A DNA stretch of 18,495 nucleotides from assembly GCA_001598975.1 (NCBI GenBank), contig BBXU01001356.1:1-18495 (forward strand). The letters are read 5' to 3'. The notes beneath the pieces are model-generated. The model did not search any database. It was not told the DNA's origin and was given only the letters and a program-made list of their open reading frames with translations. Made by a program: the position numbers and the translations under genes. This document shows positions 10,320 to 18,495 of the stretch, piece after piece; positions within the stretch are counted from its first letter, which is position 1; every line of letters begins with the position of its first letter. This DNA comes from Parachlorella kessleri (lineage: Eukaryota > Chlorophyta > Trebouxiophyceae > Chlorellales > Chlorellaceae).

Positions 10320-10670
10320 AAGCTGTCGATGAAGTAGCATGCTGCCCCCGTGTCAACCAAACATGAGTAACCCCTCGTCATTGGTCCGTGCAGCTTGGAC
10401 AATCGTGGGCTTGTTACTGAGTCCAGCGTATCGTCTCATGGCGGGCGCCGAGAGGAGAACTGGGGTCCTCCCCAGCATCCTCCTCCAGTGCATAATGGTG
10501 TTCATTTCTCCAGTTTAGGTAGGCAGCCAGGTCTTGCTTGACCTGGCAGGGGTCCAGGGTTCCTAAAGGCGCTGCTCTCGCAGCGTACCTCTGTTGTAGG
10601 CAAGGGGTCTTGAACAGTGTCGGTGGCAGCATGTGACCAGTCCCTTCAGCAGCAGTTAGTCCTGCCTGGT
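10320..10670 (-). repeat. Right arm of long imperfect inverted repeat
   Basis: This is the inverted partner of the arm at 9890-10240, with about 80 bases of unrelated spacer between the inner ends. Read on the minus strand it holds an open frame of about 70 codons (LDPCQVKQDLAAYLNW) that is broken in the other arm. It may therefore be a decayed piece of a transposable element. I cannot name the element, and target-site duplications were not evident. Confidence 0.72.
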
Positions 10671-10933
10671 CCGTAGCTTATGAATAGTTAGCTTAAGTAC
10701 CATAGCTTAGCCAGCAGCCGGGGACACAAACCAATGCAGCCTTCCAAGGTACTGAATATCTCAGGTAGCCGCTGCAACCCCCATCCCACGACACTTCCCT
10801 TGCCTGTCAACCTCGGGGGCAAATGCCACTCAAGGCCTGTCACTTGGCCCGTCATGCCATGACCATGACGGGGTCCGCTGCTGCTCAGCCTCCAGCACAG
10901 CCTTGAACGGTTTGCAGAGGAACAGCAGCACAA

Positions 10934-11104
10934 ATGACTGCCAAAATTACCAGCTTGGGCCAGAGCAAGGTGGATTACACCATTATCGCCGTGGGACAAA
11001 CGCCAATGGCCGAGGTCCAGGTTGGCAAGCGCCAAGCCAAGTCAGCAGGCTTGCGCCAACCTGACCCTCTGCAGGAAGTGAAGTGGTTATCGAATCCCGG
11101 TTGA
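10934..11104 (+). CDS. Small ORF, possible upstream ORF of the RBR gene
   Basis: A 56-codon frame begins with ATG in an AAATGACT context and ends with TGA 93 bases before the RBR start codon. It reads MTAKITSLGQSKVDYTIIAV onward, with a balanced composition unlike the surrounding low-complexity frames. If the RBR mRNA begins upstream of it, it would be an upstream ORF that could lower translation. It could also be a relic of a larger gene or element. I do not recognise the sequence. Confidence 0.25.
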   Translation: MTAKITSLGQSKVDYTIIAVGQTPMAEVQVGKRQAKSAGLRQPDPLQEVKWLSNPG

Positions 11105-11197
11105 GCACCGTTCGGACTGCACCATGCGCTTGGAGAGCGTGCTGACATTGGACTTCCAGAACGTGGCTGTCGAGCCTACCTTCGCGAGCCAGTAGGA

Positions 11198-14100
11198 ATG
11201 GCAAACACCGCTTTCATTGACCTCACTGCCCCGGCGCCCGTGAGTTCACCTCTGGCCAGCTTGCAGGCAGGGGTGTGGTGTTGTGGGGGTGGCCACGATG
11301 GTTAAGCTGCTCAATAAGATGACCTTGGCTTCCGCAGGCAGTGCCGTTTCCAAGGCGAAGGCCAAGGCCTGGGGAGGTGGAGGTCATAGACTTGCTGGAC
11401 GCAGACAGTGATGAGGAAACGCATGAGGGCAAGGTGCAGCGCACAGACTTTGGAGCGGGCGACCCCGGCGAGCGGGTGAGAGGCCATTTGTTCGGCATCA
11501 CAACTCTTTCTGGTAGTACCGAATCTTTCATCATATGGAACCAAGGATTGAGCCAATCGGATACGATATGTGTTAAAAGCGGAGAGCAGTGGATACGGAG
11601 TTGTAAACCGGCAGTGCTGGACTATCCGACCAGCTTCTGGCCCTTACACCTGTGGGCTGCCGATGACAAACCCTCTACGCTGCCCTTGCAGGCAGTGCCA
11701 GTGCCTGAGCAGTGTCCCATCTGCTTTGACGCCATAGACGACAACTTCAAGCACGCCCTCGGTGGGTGCTCCTTCACCTGACAGAGTCACCTCCTGACAG
11801 CCTGCATCCCTTCTTGTTGTCCGGACCACCACCCAGGTGCTGCCCTGCTCCCGCGTTCTGCACGCTCAGTGTGGCCTAAGAGCCCTCCACTTGGGTTGCC
11901 CTGCTGAGTCTTCCTGCATGCATCCACCCCCCTCCACCCGTCGCCCCCCCTCTGCAGTGGGCTGCAAGCACCCCTTCTGTCTGGGGTGCTTGCGAGGGTA
12001 TGTGTCCTGCAAGGTTGCGGACCGCGCCTTCCCAGTCGGCTGCCCCTTGCCGGGCTGTGGCGGGGCCATCACCACGGCCGAGTGCAACCTGGTGCTGACG
12101 CGGGAGGAGCAGGAGGTGCTGGGCAAGGTGAGGGCAGCAGGGGGGGCAGCCCGGTACCATTGCCACCTGAGACAGGAAGGCAAGGATGGTTGGCAATGGT
12201 GGATGGGCGGTGCAGCGACCCAGGATTGGGGGCTGGGTGTGGGGGTTGGGGTTGGGAGTCATATTGCAAAACTGGCGCAGGAGGTGCTGGGCATGGTGAG
12301 GGCAGCAACAGCACCTGTGTCGCATGTGCTGGGTTCCTACCCAGAGAAGGGGCTAGCTGGCAGCCGCGGACGGCAGTTGCTACGACCCAGAGGGGTTGTT
12401 TTCCTCTGGGTCAGAGCAACTGCTTCCTTGGCTGGGTGGAGGTGGTGGTGGTGGTTGTCATGCGTGCGTGTGGCTGGGGAGCTGGCTTGGCAGGGGGTGC
12501 CTGCCTGGGTGTACGCAGCGCTCATTGGCGAGACATGGTATGTGAGTAACCTGGGGTGTGCTATGCCTGCTGCAGCTGGAGGCCGAGGCCGCCATCCCAG
12601 CGCCCCACAAGCTGTACTGCCCAAACAAGGCCTGCTCCCAGCTGCTGCTCCTGGATGGGGAGCCCCCCAGCGACGCGGAGGTGCAGTGCCCCTACTGCGA
12701 GCAGCCGCTGTGCGCGGCGTGCAGGGTGCCATGGCATGCAGGGCTGAGCTGCCAGCAGTTCAAGGTGAGATAGGCTAGGGTGGGTGGGGGTAGGGGCAGG
12801 GAGGTGTTCAGGTGCTTGGTAAGACTTGGTGAGGGAGGGGGGGGACGTTGCAGGTAGGCCCCCTGGTGGGCGACTTCAGACGGCATGCGGGCCTGGCAGG
12901 GTGGGCCACGGGCCAGGAGGTCAGGTGCAGGGAGAGTAGGTCAGATAGACAGTCCTGCTCCAGCCCTTGTCATGCATGATGCCTGTTGCGCTCCCAATCC
13001 TGATCACAGGCTCTGGTCTGCCCCCAGCACTCCCAAACCATGGTTGGTTGTCCCATAACACTTGACACTCCTCACACCACCTCCCCCCCTCCCTTTCTGC
13101 CACCCTGCTCATGACTCATGCTTCCTGCCGCTGCCATGCAGGAGCTGCCCGACAACATGCGTGGGGAGGATGACCGAGCCTTCCTGTCCCTTGCGGGGAA
13201 GAAGAAGTGGCGGCAGTGCCCGCGCTGCAAGTGCATGGTAGAGCGCTCCTCAGGCTGCAATGCCATGCGCTGCCGCTGCGGTGAGGGCAAAGAATTGATT
13301 GGAGGACTGCAAGCGGCAGTTCTGCTGTATTAGCATGACTTAACCCAGGTTATAACCTTGGCCTGTTGATAGACTACTGCTTCTCAGGAGGTCAGTGACC
13401 AGACTGTCTGACTGATTGGAGCTGTGGATAGCTAGCTATGTAGTCTAGTTGATGATAAGAGATTGTGTGCCTGCAGGAAACTCCTTTTGCTACGAGTGTG
13501 GGAAAGCCCTACGAGAATGTGAGTTGTGTGGTGTGGAGCCGGGCAGCTGGATAAATATCTAGAGGTGACAGCTTACAACGCATATAGCAATACAAGCAAC
13601 GGTACCTGCGTTTCTAGTGCCTTTTTCTCTTGATCTTTTGGTGGTATGGCAGGCGAACAAGAGGGATAGCACTGCACCAGGCTAAAGTTCCTGACAGGTT
13701 GCCCGAGCAGCGCAAGGGGAGCTAACTGTGCCAAGCACACCTGTGCAAGGCAGCGCTACATCCTAACCCTACCTGTGGTAGTCAATTCCTACCCTCATGC
13801 TGTCGCTGCTGCCGCAGGCCGCTGCCATGCCACCCGCGGTCACATGCCCTTGGGCCAGGCCACGGGGCCTGGGGGCCAGGGTGCAGCCATGCCCCCCTGG
13901 CTGGCTGGCGGCATGATGCCTTGGGGGCCCCCGCCCGATGCTGACGTGGCAGGCGACCCTGAGGACTGGCTGACTGGCGGCTTTGCCCTCCACATGCCGT
14001 TCGTGGGGCTATTCAGGCGCATGGCTGGGTGGCTGCCCGGGGGAGAGCAGCAGCAGCAGGGGAGGGCACGGGCGCTGGCGCCTCCAGCGGATATGGCGCA

Positions 14101-15665
14101 TGCTGCACATGCTGAGATGGCCGCTGCGCTGAGGGCTCAGGCGCGCCGCCGCGAGGCTGTGCGCCGGCACCAGCGGCAGCAGCAGGCGCAGCAGCTGCGG
14201 GTGCGGCGGGTGGCGCAGCAGCGGGAGGAGCAGCAGGAGGCGGCACGGGCACGCAGGCGGGCTGCCAGGGACAGTGCCCGCGGATCTGCAAGTGGTGAGG
14301 CTGGGGCTGGGGCTGGCTCTGGGGCAGTGGAGGCACCAGACCTCCAGGCCCGGCAGCAGCAGCAGGGCCAGCAGCACACTTCAGCTACAGAAGCGGACGA
14401 CAGCAACCATGTGGTTCAGGGCTCGAGTCCTGCAAGTAGCTGGCGGCAGCAGGCTGGGCTTGCGGGGTACGCCTTGGAAGGAGTTGGCAGGGGCGGTGCA
14501 CAAGCCCCAAGGCAGCAGGCGGCCGCTAGGGGAGCACAGCTGCGGGCCGCGAGGGAGCGTGTTCGCCGGTGGGCAACTGCCGAGGCCGGTGTTGGCTCGG
14601 GGGCTGGGGCGACAGCCACTGTCGCGAAGGCACCTGATGCGTCGGACCAGCAGCAGCAGGAACAGCTGGTGCACCTGCCAACCTCAGCCGTAGCTCCCAA
14701 CAATGCAAATGCTGACGATGCGCAGAACTCCAGGGCCGAACGGCAGCAGCGACTTGGTGCTGTACTGGCTGCCTGGGATTCAGTGGCACCCATCGGTAGG
14801 GCCGCTGAGCGTTCGCGACAGCAGGAGGTACCAAGGCCGTGGCGGTGGGCTGCCAGAGAGCGCTGGCGGCAGCCTGGCGACAACATCTACCAGGGCTCGG
14901 CCGCGGCTGCTGGGGGTGGTTCCGGGGCAACAGAGGCTGCTACGGGGGTGCTGCGACCACGGGCCCAGCAGCAGCTGGGGCAGCAGGCACAGCAGGATGA
15001 TGCAGAGCCGTCTGTTGCTGCCGCTGTCCCGCCAGGCACTTGCGACAATGGGCAGCGGGGAAGCGGTGAGAGGGTTGGACAGCGGGGTCAGGGAGTGGCT
15101 CAGCAGGCCAGCAGCGGTCCTGGTAGGACTTTGCAGGCAGCGGAACTGGCCCGGGGGCCAGCAGTCGGGCCTAGCGAGCAGGCTCGGCAGCGCGCAGACA
15201 CGGCGAAGGAGCAGGCGCGGCAGCACACAGGGGCGGCGAGAGAGCAGGCGCGGCAGCAGGCAGCGGCGGTAGGAGAGCAGGCCCGGAAACATGCAGTCAT
15301 GTCAGCCGATGAGGGAACAGGCGCGGCATATGTCAGCAACGCTGAGGGAGCAAGCGCAAAGGCGTGCAGAGGTGGCAAGACAGCACGCAGGGACGGTGAG
15401 AGAGCCGGCGCGGCGGCAGGCACAGCTGCTCAGGGGGCAGGCGCAGCAGCACGCTGAGGCAGTGAGAGAGGTTGCAGCGCGAGGGATGCATTTCCGGCAC
15501 AGCTTGGAAGGGTTGAGCCTGCATGGTGGGGGGCAAAGGGGTGGCGATGCCTTCTGGGAAGCCGAAGGCAGTAGTGATGATATGACAAGCGAGGACGCGG
15601 GTGTGCAAGTCGAGGCTCAAGAGCAACAGACGGAGCAGTGGGGTCAGGATTCGGCGGAGCTATGA
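11198..15665 (+). CDS. RBR (RING-IBR-RING) E3 ubiquitin ligase with N-terminal SIM-like motifs and repeat tail (frame break near 15300)
   Basis: Exons 11198-11239, 11338-11475, 11692-11761, 11958-12127, 12576-12764, 13142-13280, 13477-13518 and 13818 onward join in phase. RBR ligases pass ubiquitin through a catalytic Cys in RING2. RING1 (about 67-125): CPIC, then CKHPFCLGC, then GCPLPGC. IBR (about 155-202): CPNKAC, CPYC, CAAC, then HAGLSC. RING2 (about 228-267): CPRC, SSGCNAMRCRCG, FCYECG, CRCH; the Cys of GCNAM is in the catalytic position. Before RING1 are two SUMO-interaction-like motifs, FIDLT and VIDLLDADSDEE. The last exon encodes a roughly 550-residue Gln/Ala/Arg-rich tail. Its frame runs to a stop at 15457, but the 11-residue repeats continue in the +1 frame from about 15315 to a TGA at 15665, so one indel or sequencing error is likely. 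RBR assignment is firm; the C-terminus is not. Confidence 0.85.
12109..12139 (+). repeat. 31-base direct repeat, copy 1 (end of RBR exon 4 plus its splice donor)
   Basis: The unit spans the last 19 bases of RBR exon 4, including its GTGCTGGGCAAG end, and the first 12 bases of the following intron (GTGAGGGCAGCA). It recurs 168 bases downstream within the intron at 12277-12307 with one mismatch, an A to T that changes Lys to Met. Confidence 0.85.
12277..12307 (+). repeat. 31-base direct repeat, copy 2, with potential 15-base cassette exon
   Basis: This copy lies in RBR intron 4. Its own GCGCAG could serve as an acceptor and its GTGAGG as a donor, bounding 15 bases (12281-12295) that would encode EVLGM, a near copy of the EVLGK ending exon 4. 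Inclusion would keep the frame. Use in the cell is unproven. Confidence 0.7.
15176..15450 (+). repeat. 33-base tandem repeats encoding 11-residue units in the RBR tail
   Basis: Units begin at 15176, 15209, 15242 and 15275 with GAGCAGGC(N)CGG and encode EQARQxA-type 11-mers. The unit at 15275-15314 is 40 bases instead of 33. Units from 15315 and 15348 continue the pattern in the +1 frame, and degenerate units follow to about 15450. Charged Ala-rich 11-mers of this kind form amphipathic helices in LEA-type proteins; that comparison is inference. Confidence 0.8.
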
Positions 15666-16614
15666 GGTGGACGGACGAAGGTCTGTGGGCGGTATGCTAC
15701 GTACCAATGCCAGGCGCAAAGCGCTGTGCACATTAGCAACGCACTGACGGTATGCACTTGGTGGTGTGATGTGCTGACCCAGCATCGTGTATGAGCTAGG
15801 TGTGGGTTGCAAGGTGCTGTTTCTGGGGCTAAGAGCGTGTGAGAAGTGCGTGCTCTTCTCGAGAGAAGCATGAATTCTGTTAGGATGGAGGCGCACATGC
15901 TACCGAGAGCCCCCGCGGCGACGGTGCATGTTGTATGGGACACGTAGTCTCACCGTGTCATATCTGCTGGCTGGAGTTTTTTGTTGGGGTGCGCCTGTCA
16001 GATAACTCTTGCCTATGCCTCAAGGCAGGCAGCTTTTTGGGTGATTTGTGCCTTTAGCACAATCCCTTCCCAGTGGCGCCTTGTGCTCTGGAGGGATTTG
16101 CTAGTTTGTTGAACAACTTTGAGCAAGCTTCCTTGGTTGGGCACCTCCATTTGCTTTGCGTGGCCTTCCAGGGAGCCTGCACTGACGTTGCCTGCTATGT
16201 AAGGCAGTGCCGGTCCGCCACGGTGGGAACCAAGGGACCCCCCGCAGCTGGACTTGGAGCTGGAGCTTTGAATGGGGGTCATGTGGCTGCACCGACCTGC
16301 CTGGGCTGCTTGTTCCAAGATCTCCCTAGTCTGATCCCACCAGCGGCTTGTGAATTCGGATGCTGCAAGTAAGGACTTCCAGCTGACTAACGAGACATTC
16401 TGCCCACGGGGGATTCGTGACTAAGCCACGTCAGACCTGGCGCTTTCTGAAAGATCTTGGTGACCGTCTCTGCAGATTGCCAGCTCGATACCATAGTTAG
16501 TCACGCATCCTGCTAGTAGCCCGCTTACGGTCGTGGACTGAGCATGAGATAAGGTCTTGAGATTCCCACCTCGCAAGCTGTGAGGCCCGGTCTTGCTGTC
16601 GACGTCAAGTCGTG
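15666..16614. other. Intergenic region between RBR and kinase genes
   Basis: About 950 bases should hold the RBR 3' UTR and the kinase promoter and 5' UTR. I found no convincing coding or RNA gene. The roughly 100-codon open frame at 16073-16372 has no recognisable domain or splice structure. TGTAA occurs at 16198-16202. Confidence 0.45.
16198..16202 (+). terminator. Candidate TGTAA polyadenylation signal for the RBR gene
   Basis: This is the algal polyadenylation pentamer, about 530 bases after the RBR stop at 15665, a plausible 3' UTR length for this group. The evidence is motif and position only. Confidence 0.3.
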
Positions 16615-18395
16615 ATGGTTCTGCAGCGCACTGCGCCTAGCCAGTGTGGGCGAGGTAGCGTGGGATGCAGGGCAGCGTACCCAAGGACATGCCGTCTCAG
16701 CGCGCAAGCCTGTGGTTCCCTCAAGTCAGGCCTGGTGGGCAGCGGGCTTCATTGCCGCAGATCCCGGGGCAAGCAGCCAGCGATCACGGCCACGGCACAA
16801 GTAGTCAGCCCTCAGCCCGTGCAAACTGGCATCGAGCCCAGCCCCACCTTCAACGAGCTTGGCTTCAGCCGGGGCTTTGCGGCAAAGTATGAGTTGGGTG
16901 AGCCAGTGGGCAAGGGTGCAACCAGCACTGTGCACATCTGCACAGACAAGGCGACTGGCGAGCGGTGAGTGGTGCCGCAGGCCCTAGGACGAGCATGCTG
17001 TCAAGTGTGGTCTGTGTTGTCAAGCAACTGTTCCAGTGCCCGTTTTGTTTTGTGTGGGCCCTGTCCGCTCGTGCATCATTTTGTTTGGGAACCCCCGTTC
17101 TCTCCCCGCCTTTCTAACCCTCCTGCGGCCCGTGTCATGCTGCTCCTCAGCCACAACTTTGTTGCTGGGGGACTGTGTCTGTGTGGGTGCTGCGCAGCAG
17201 CAGTGCCTCCCACAGGGCTGGTCGCAGTGCAGTCCCCCCCCACCCCCCACTCCCACCCCCATCTCCCGTCCCCCACCCCGCGTCCTTGCCCCCCACCCCA
17301 CACCACCCCTGCACCTACCCGCAGGTTTGCTGCCAAGGTGATCCCCAAGGTGTTTGACCGTACCGGCGGGGAGCTCCTGGACCGGGACTTTGTCGCTCGA
17401 GTGTACAATGAGGTGGACATCTCCAGGAAGCTGGGCAAGAGCCTCAATGGTGGGTGGCAGGCCTGTGGAGCCTGCTGGCGGCCGGACGGGCATGCATGAG
17501 CAGGACGGTATGCACAGCAAGGCTTGCCTGGATGGGTGTGAGGCCGCTCCTGCAGGCTTGGGATTATCGTCATCATAACCACGTATGGCATGGTGACCCC
17601 TGGGTTTTACTGTGCAGTTTGTTATTACTACGGCGCGTACGAGACGGACACGGATGTGCGCTTGGTCATCGAGCTGTGCACCGGGGGCCAGCTCTGGGAC
17701 AGGTGAGGCCGCGTGCTCGCCAGACTGGGGGGGGGCCTGCAGGCGCTACCTCAGTCGCTAGATATGAAAGGCGTGCATGGAGGACACTCTTAGCTGGGTG
17801 CTCCGTGGTAGCCCTGCGACTCGCCTGCAGGGGGCACGTGCCAGCCAGCTGGCAACTGCAACTGGGCCAGGCTGCAAGGCATGTGACCCCCCCTCTCCGC
17901 TCGCATGTGTGTAGGGTCAGGCAGGATCGGTACAGCGAGAAGCAGGCGGCCAGGCTGGTCAAGGAGGTCCTGCGCACGGTGGCGGTGTGCCACTCCAAGG
18001 GCGTGCTCATGCGAGACATCAAGCCCCACAACGTGAGCAAGCTGGGGGGGCCGTGAACCTCCGGCTGGCCTGGCAGCGGAAGGCGGCACCCAGCGCCGCA
18101 GCACCTGGCAGCTGCTGGTCTGGTGAAGGGTGGGGCAGTGGGTGTGCTGGGTGTGGTCAGAGATGCCAAGGTTCCAAAGATTCCACAGGGCCTTTCGGCT
18201 GCCGGCAGGGAGAAGGTGGCTGTCAACCTCTCAGATCGTAACTGACAAGCACCTGCTGTCTGCCGTCCTCGACCACTACCCTACTGTGGCCGCAGTTTAT
18301 ATTTGCCAGCGAGGAGGAGGGCGCGCCGCTCAAGGCGATCGACTTTGGCATCAGCGTGCGGTGCAAGCAGGGGCAGTACCTCAAGGAGCGGGCAG
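16615..18395 (+). CDS. CDPK-like Ser/Thr protein kinase, probably plastid-targeted (3' end beyond window)
   Basis: Exons 16615-16964, 17325-17449, 17618-17702, 17915-18032 and 18296-18395 are in phase. Residues 1 to about 70 contain many Arg, Ser and Ala and no acidic residue, as in algal plastid transit peptides. The kinase domain starts near 92: glycine loop VGKGATSTV, ATP-binding Lys121 (FAAKVIPK), helix-C Glu146 (YNEVDI), hinge VIELCTGGQLWDR, catalytic loop LMRDIKPHN with Asp221, and DFG at 242-244 (LKAIDFGISV). DIKPxN-F-F and PLKAIDFG are typical of the calcium-dependent kinase (CDPK/CRK) group, but any EF-hands would lie beyond the window. The His of HRD is Met here. The fifth exon seems to end at a GC donor (CAG|GCAAGC) within LKERAG, just before the APE segment. 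The start is the first ATG in frame; only one base precedes it in a GTGATG overlap. Confidence 0.83.
16965..17324 (+). other. First intron of the kinase gene, C-rich
   Basis: It is bounded by GTGAGT and CCGCAG. Its last 130 bases are a strongly C-rich pyrimidine tract with CCCCAC runs, longer than in the other introns of the window. Splicing here joins the transit-peptide exon, which ends at TGER, to FAAKVIPK, keeping the kinase glycine loop and Lys intact. Confidence 0.7.
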
Positions 18396-18495
18396 GCAAG
18401 CAGGAAATGCACAGGCTGCCTGAACAGGCTCTTGGCCCACCCCTGCTGGGGATGCTGTGGTGGTGGTCGGGGTGGCAAACGGCTTGCGCGGGGGG

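Larger units (their letters stand above)
9390..11197. other. 1.8-kb intergenic region between divergent nicotinamidase and RBR genes
   Basis: The stretch should contain the 5' UTRs and promoters of both flanking genes. Its middle is a long imperfect inverted repeat (about 9890-10670), probably a decayed mobile element. A small ORF lies at 10934-11104. Other open frames here, such as the one running from about 9228 to 9665 on the plus strand, match no family I know and lack convincing exon boundaries. Confidence 0.5.

Noticed and set aside
9839..10632. Small frames on both strands in this interval as separate genes
   Set aside because: They are the two arms of one inverted repeat, with the frame broken in one arm.
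11837..11957. VLPCSRVLHAQCGL segment as part of RING1
   Set aside because: Direct splicing from exon 3 to 11958 gives correct Cys/His spacing in phase; joining at 11837 from the exon 3 donor is out of frame.
11837..12778. A single 313-codon RBR exon
   Set aside because: Only 11958-12127 and 12576-12764 carry the Cys/His pattern. The part between reads as intron and the end runs into the wrong frame of the IBR exon.
15066..15136. A GT-AG intron in RBR exon 8 to repair the frame break
   Set aside because: Removing these 71 bases leads into the third frame, and the repeats at 15176-15274 are already coherent in the original frame.
14009..15292. Several minus-strand frames opposite the RBR tail
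   Set aside because: They are shadows of the GC-rich, repeat-bearing RBR exon 8, with no motifs of their own.

Overview
The window reads as nuclear DNA of a green alga, most likely of the Chlamydomonadales (Chlamydomonas/Haematococcus type). The evidence is GC-rich DNA, genes cut into short exons by roughly 100-450-base introns with GTGAGT-type donors and (T/C)GCAG acceptors, Ala/Gln-rich low-complexity coding tracts with GCA/CAG runs, a (Ser-Pro4)n cell-wall-type module, and a kinase with a plastid-transit-like N-terminus. The genus cannot be fixed from sequence alone. Nothing bacterial (operons, CRISPR) is present. I built the gene models by hand from splice sites, reading phase and family motifs. 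No transcript data were used.

Layout: (1) 182-2977, minus: secreted leucine-rich-repeat protein with an extensin-like proline-rich module, cut by the left edge. (2) 3606-6645, plus: a seven-exon gene whose product matches NELF-A, the HDAg-domain subunit of negative elongation factor. (3) 7502-9389, minus: a complete six-exon nicotinamidase with all catalytic and metal-binding residues. (4) 9390-11197: intergenic DNA with a long imperfect inverted repeat and one small ORF. (5) 11198-15665, plus: an RBR (RING-IBR-RING) E3 ubiquitin ligase with two SUMO-interaction-like motifs in front and a long Gln/Ala/Arg-rich tail with 11-residue repeats, which carries a frame break. (6) 16615 to the right edge, plus: a CDPK-like Ser/Thr kinase, probably plastid-targeted, cut inside the activation segment.

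Genes 1 and 2 are divergent across about 630 bases. Genes 2 and 3 converge. Genes 3 and 5 diverge across 1.8 kb. Genes 5 and 6 are in tandem. The genes do not form one pathway: the neighbourhood mixes cell-wall/extracellular, transcription, NAD-salvage, ubiquitin and kinase functions, as usual in an algal chromosome.

The most interesting item is the NELF-A-like gene, because NELF is usually described as absent from land plants and yeast. Next are the SIM-RBR-repeat architecture, the frame break inside its 33-base repeats, a duplicated exon end that could act as a 15-base cassette exon, two probable GC-AG introns, and a Met in place of the HRD histidine in the kinase.
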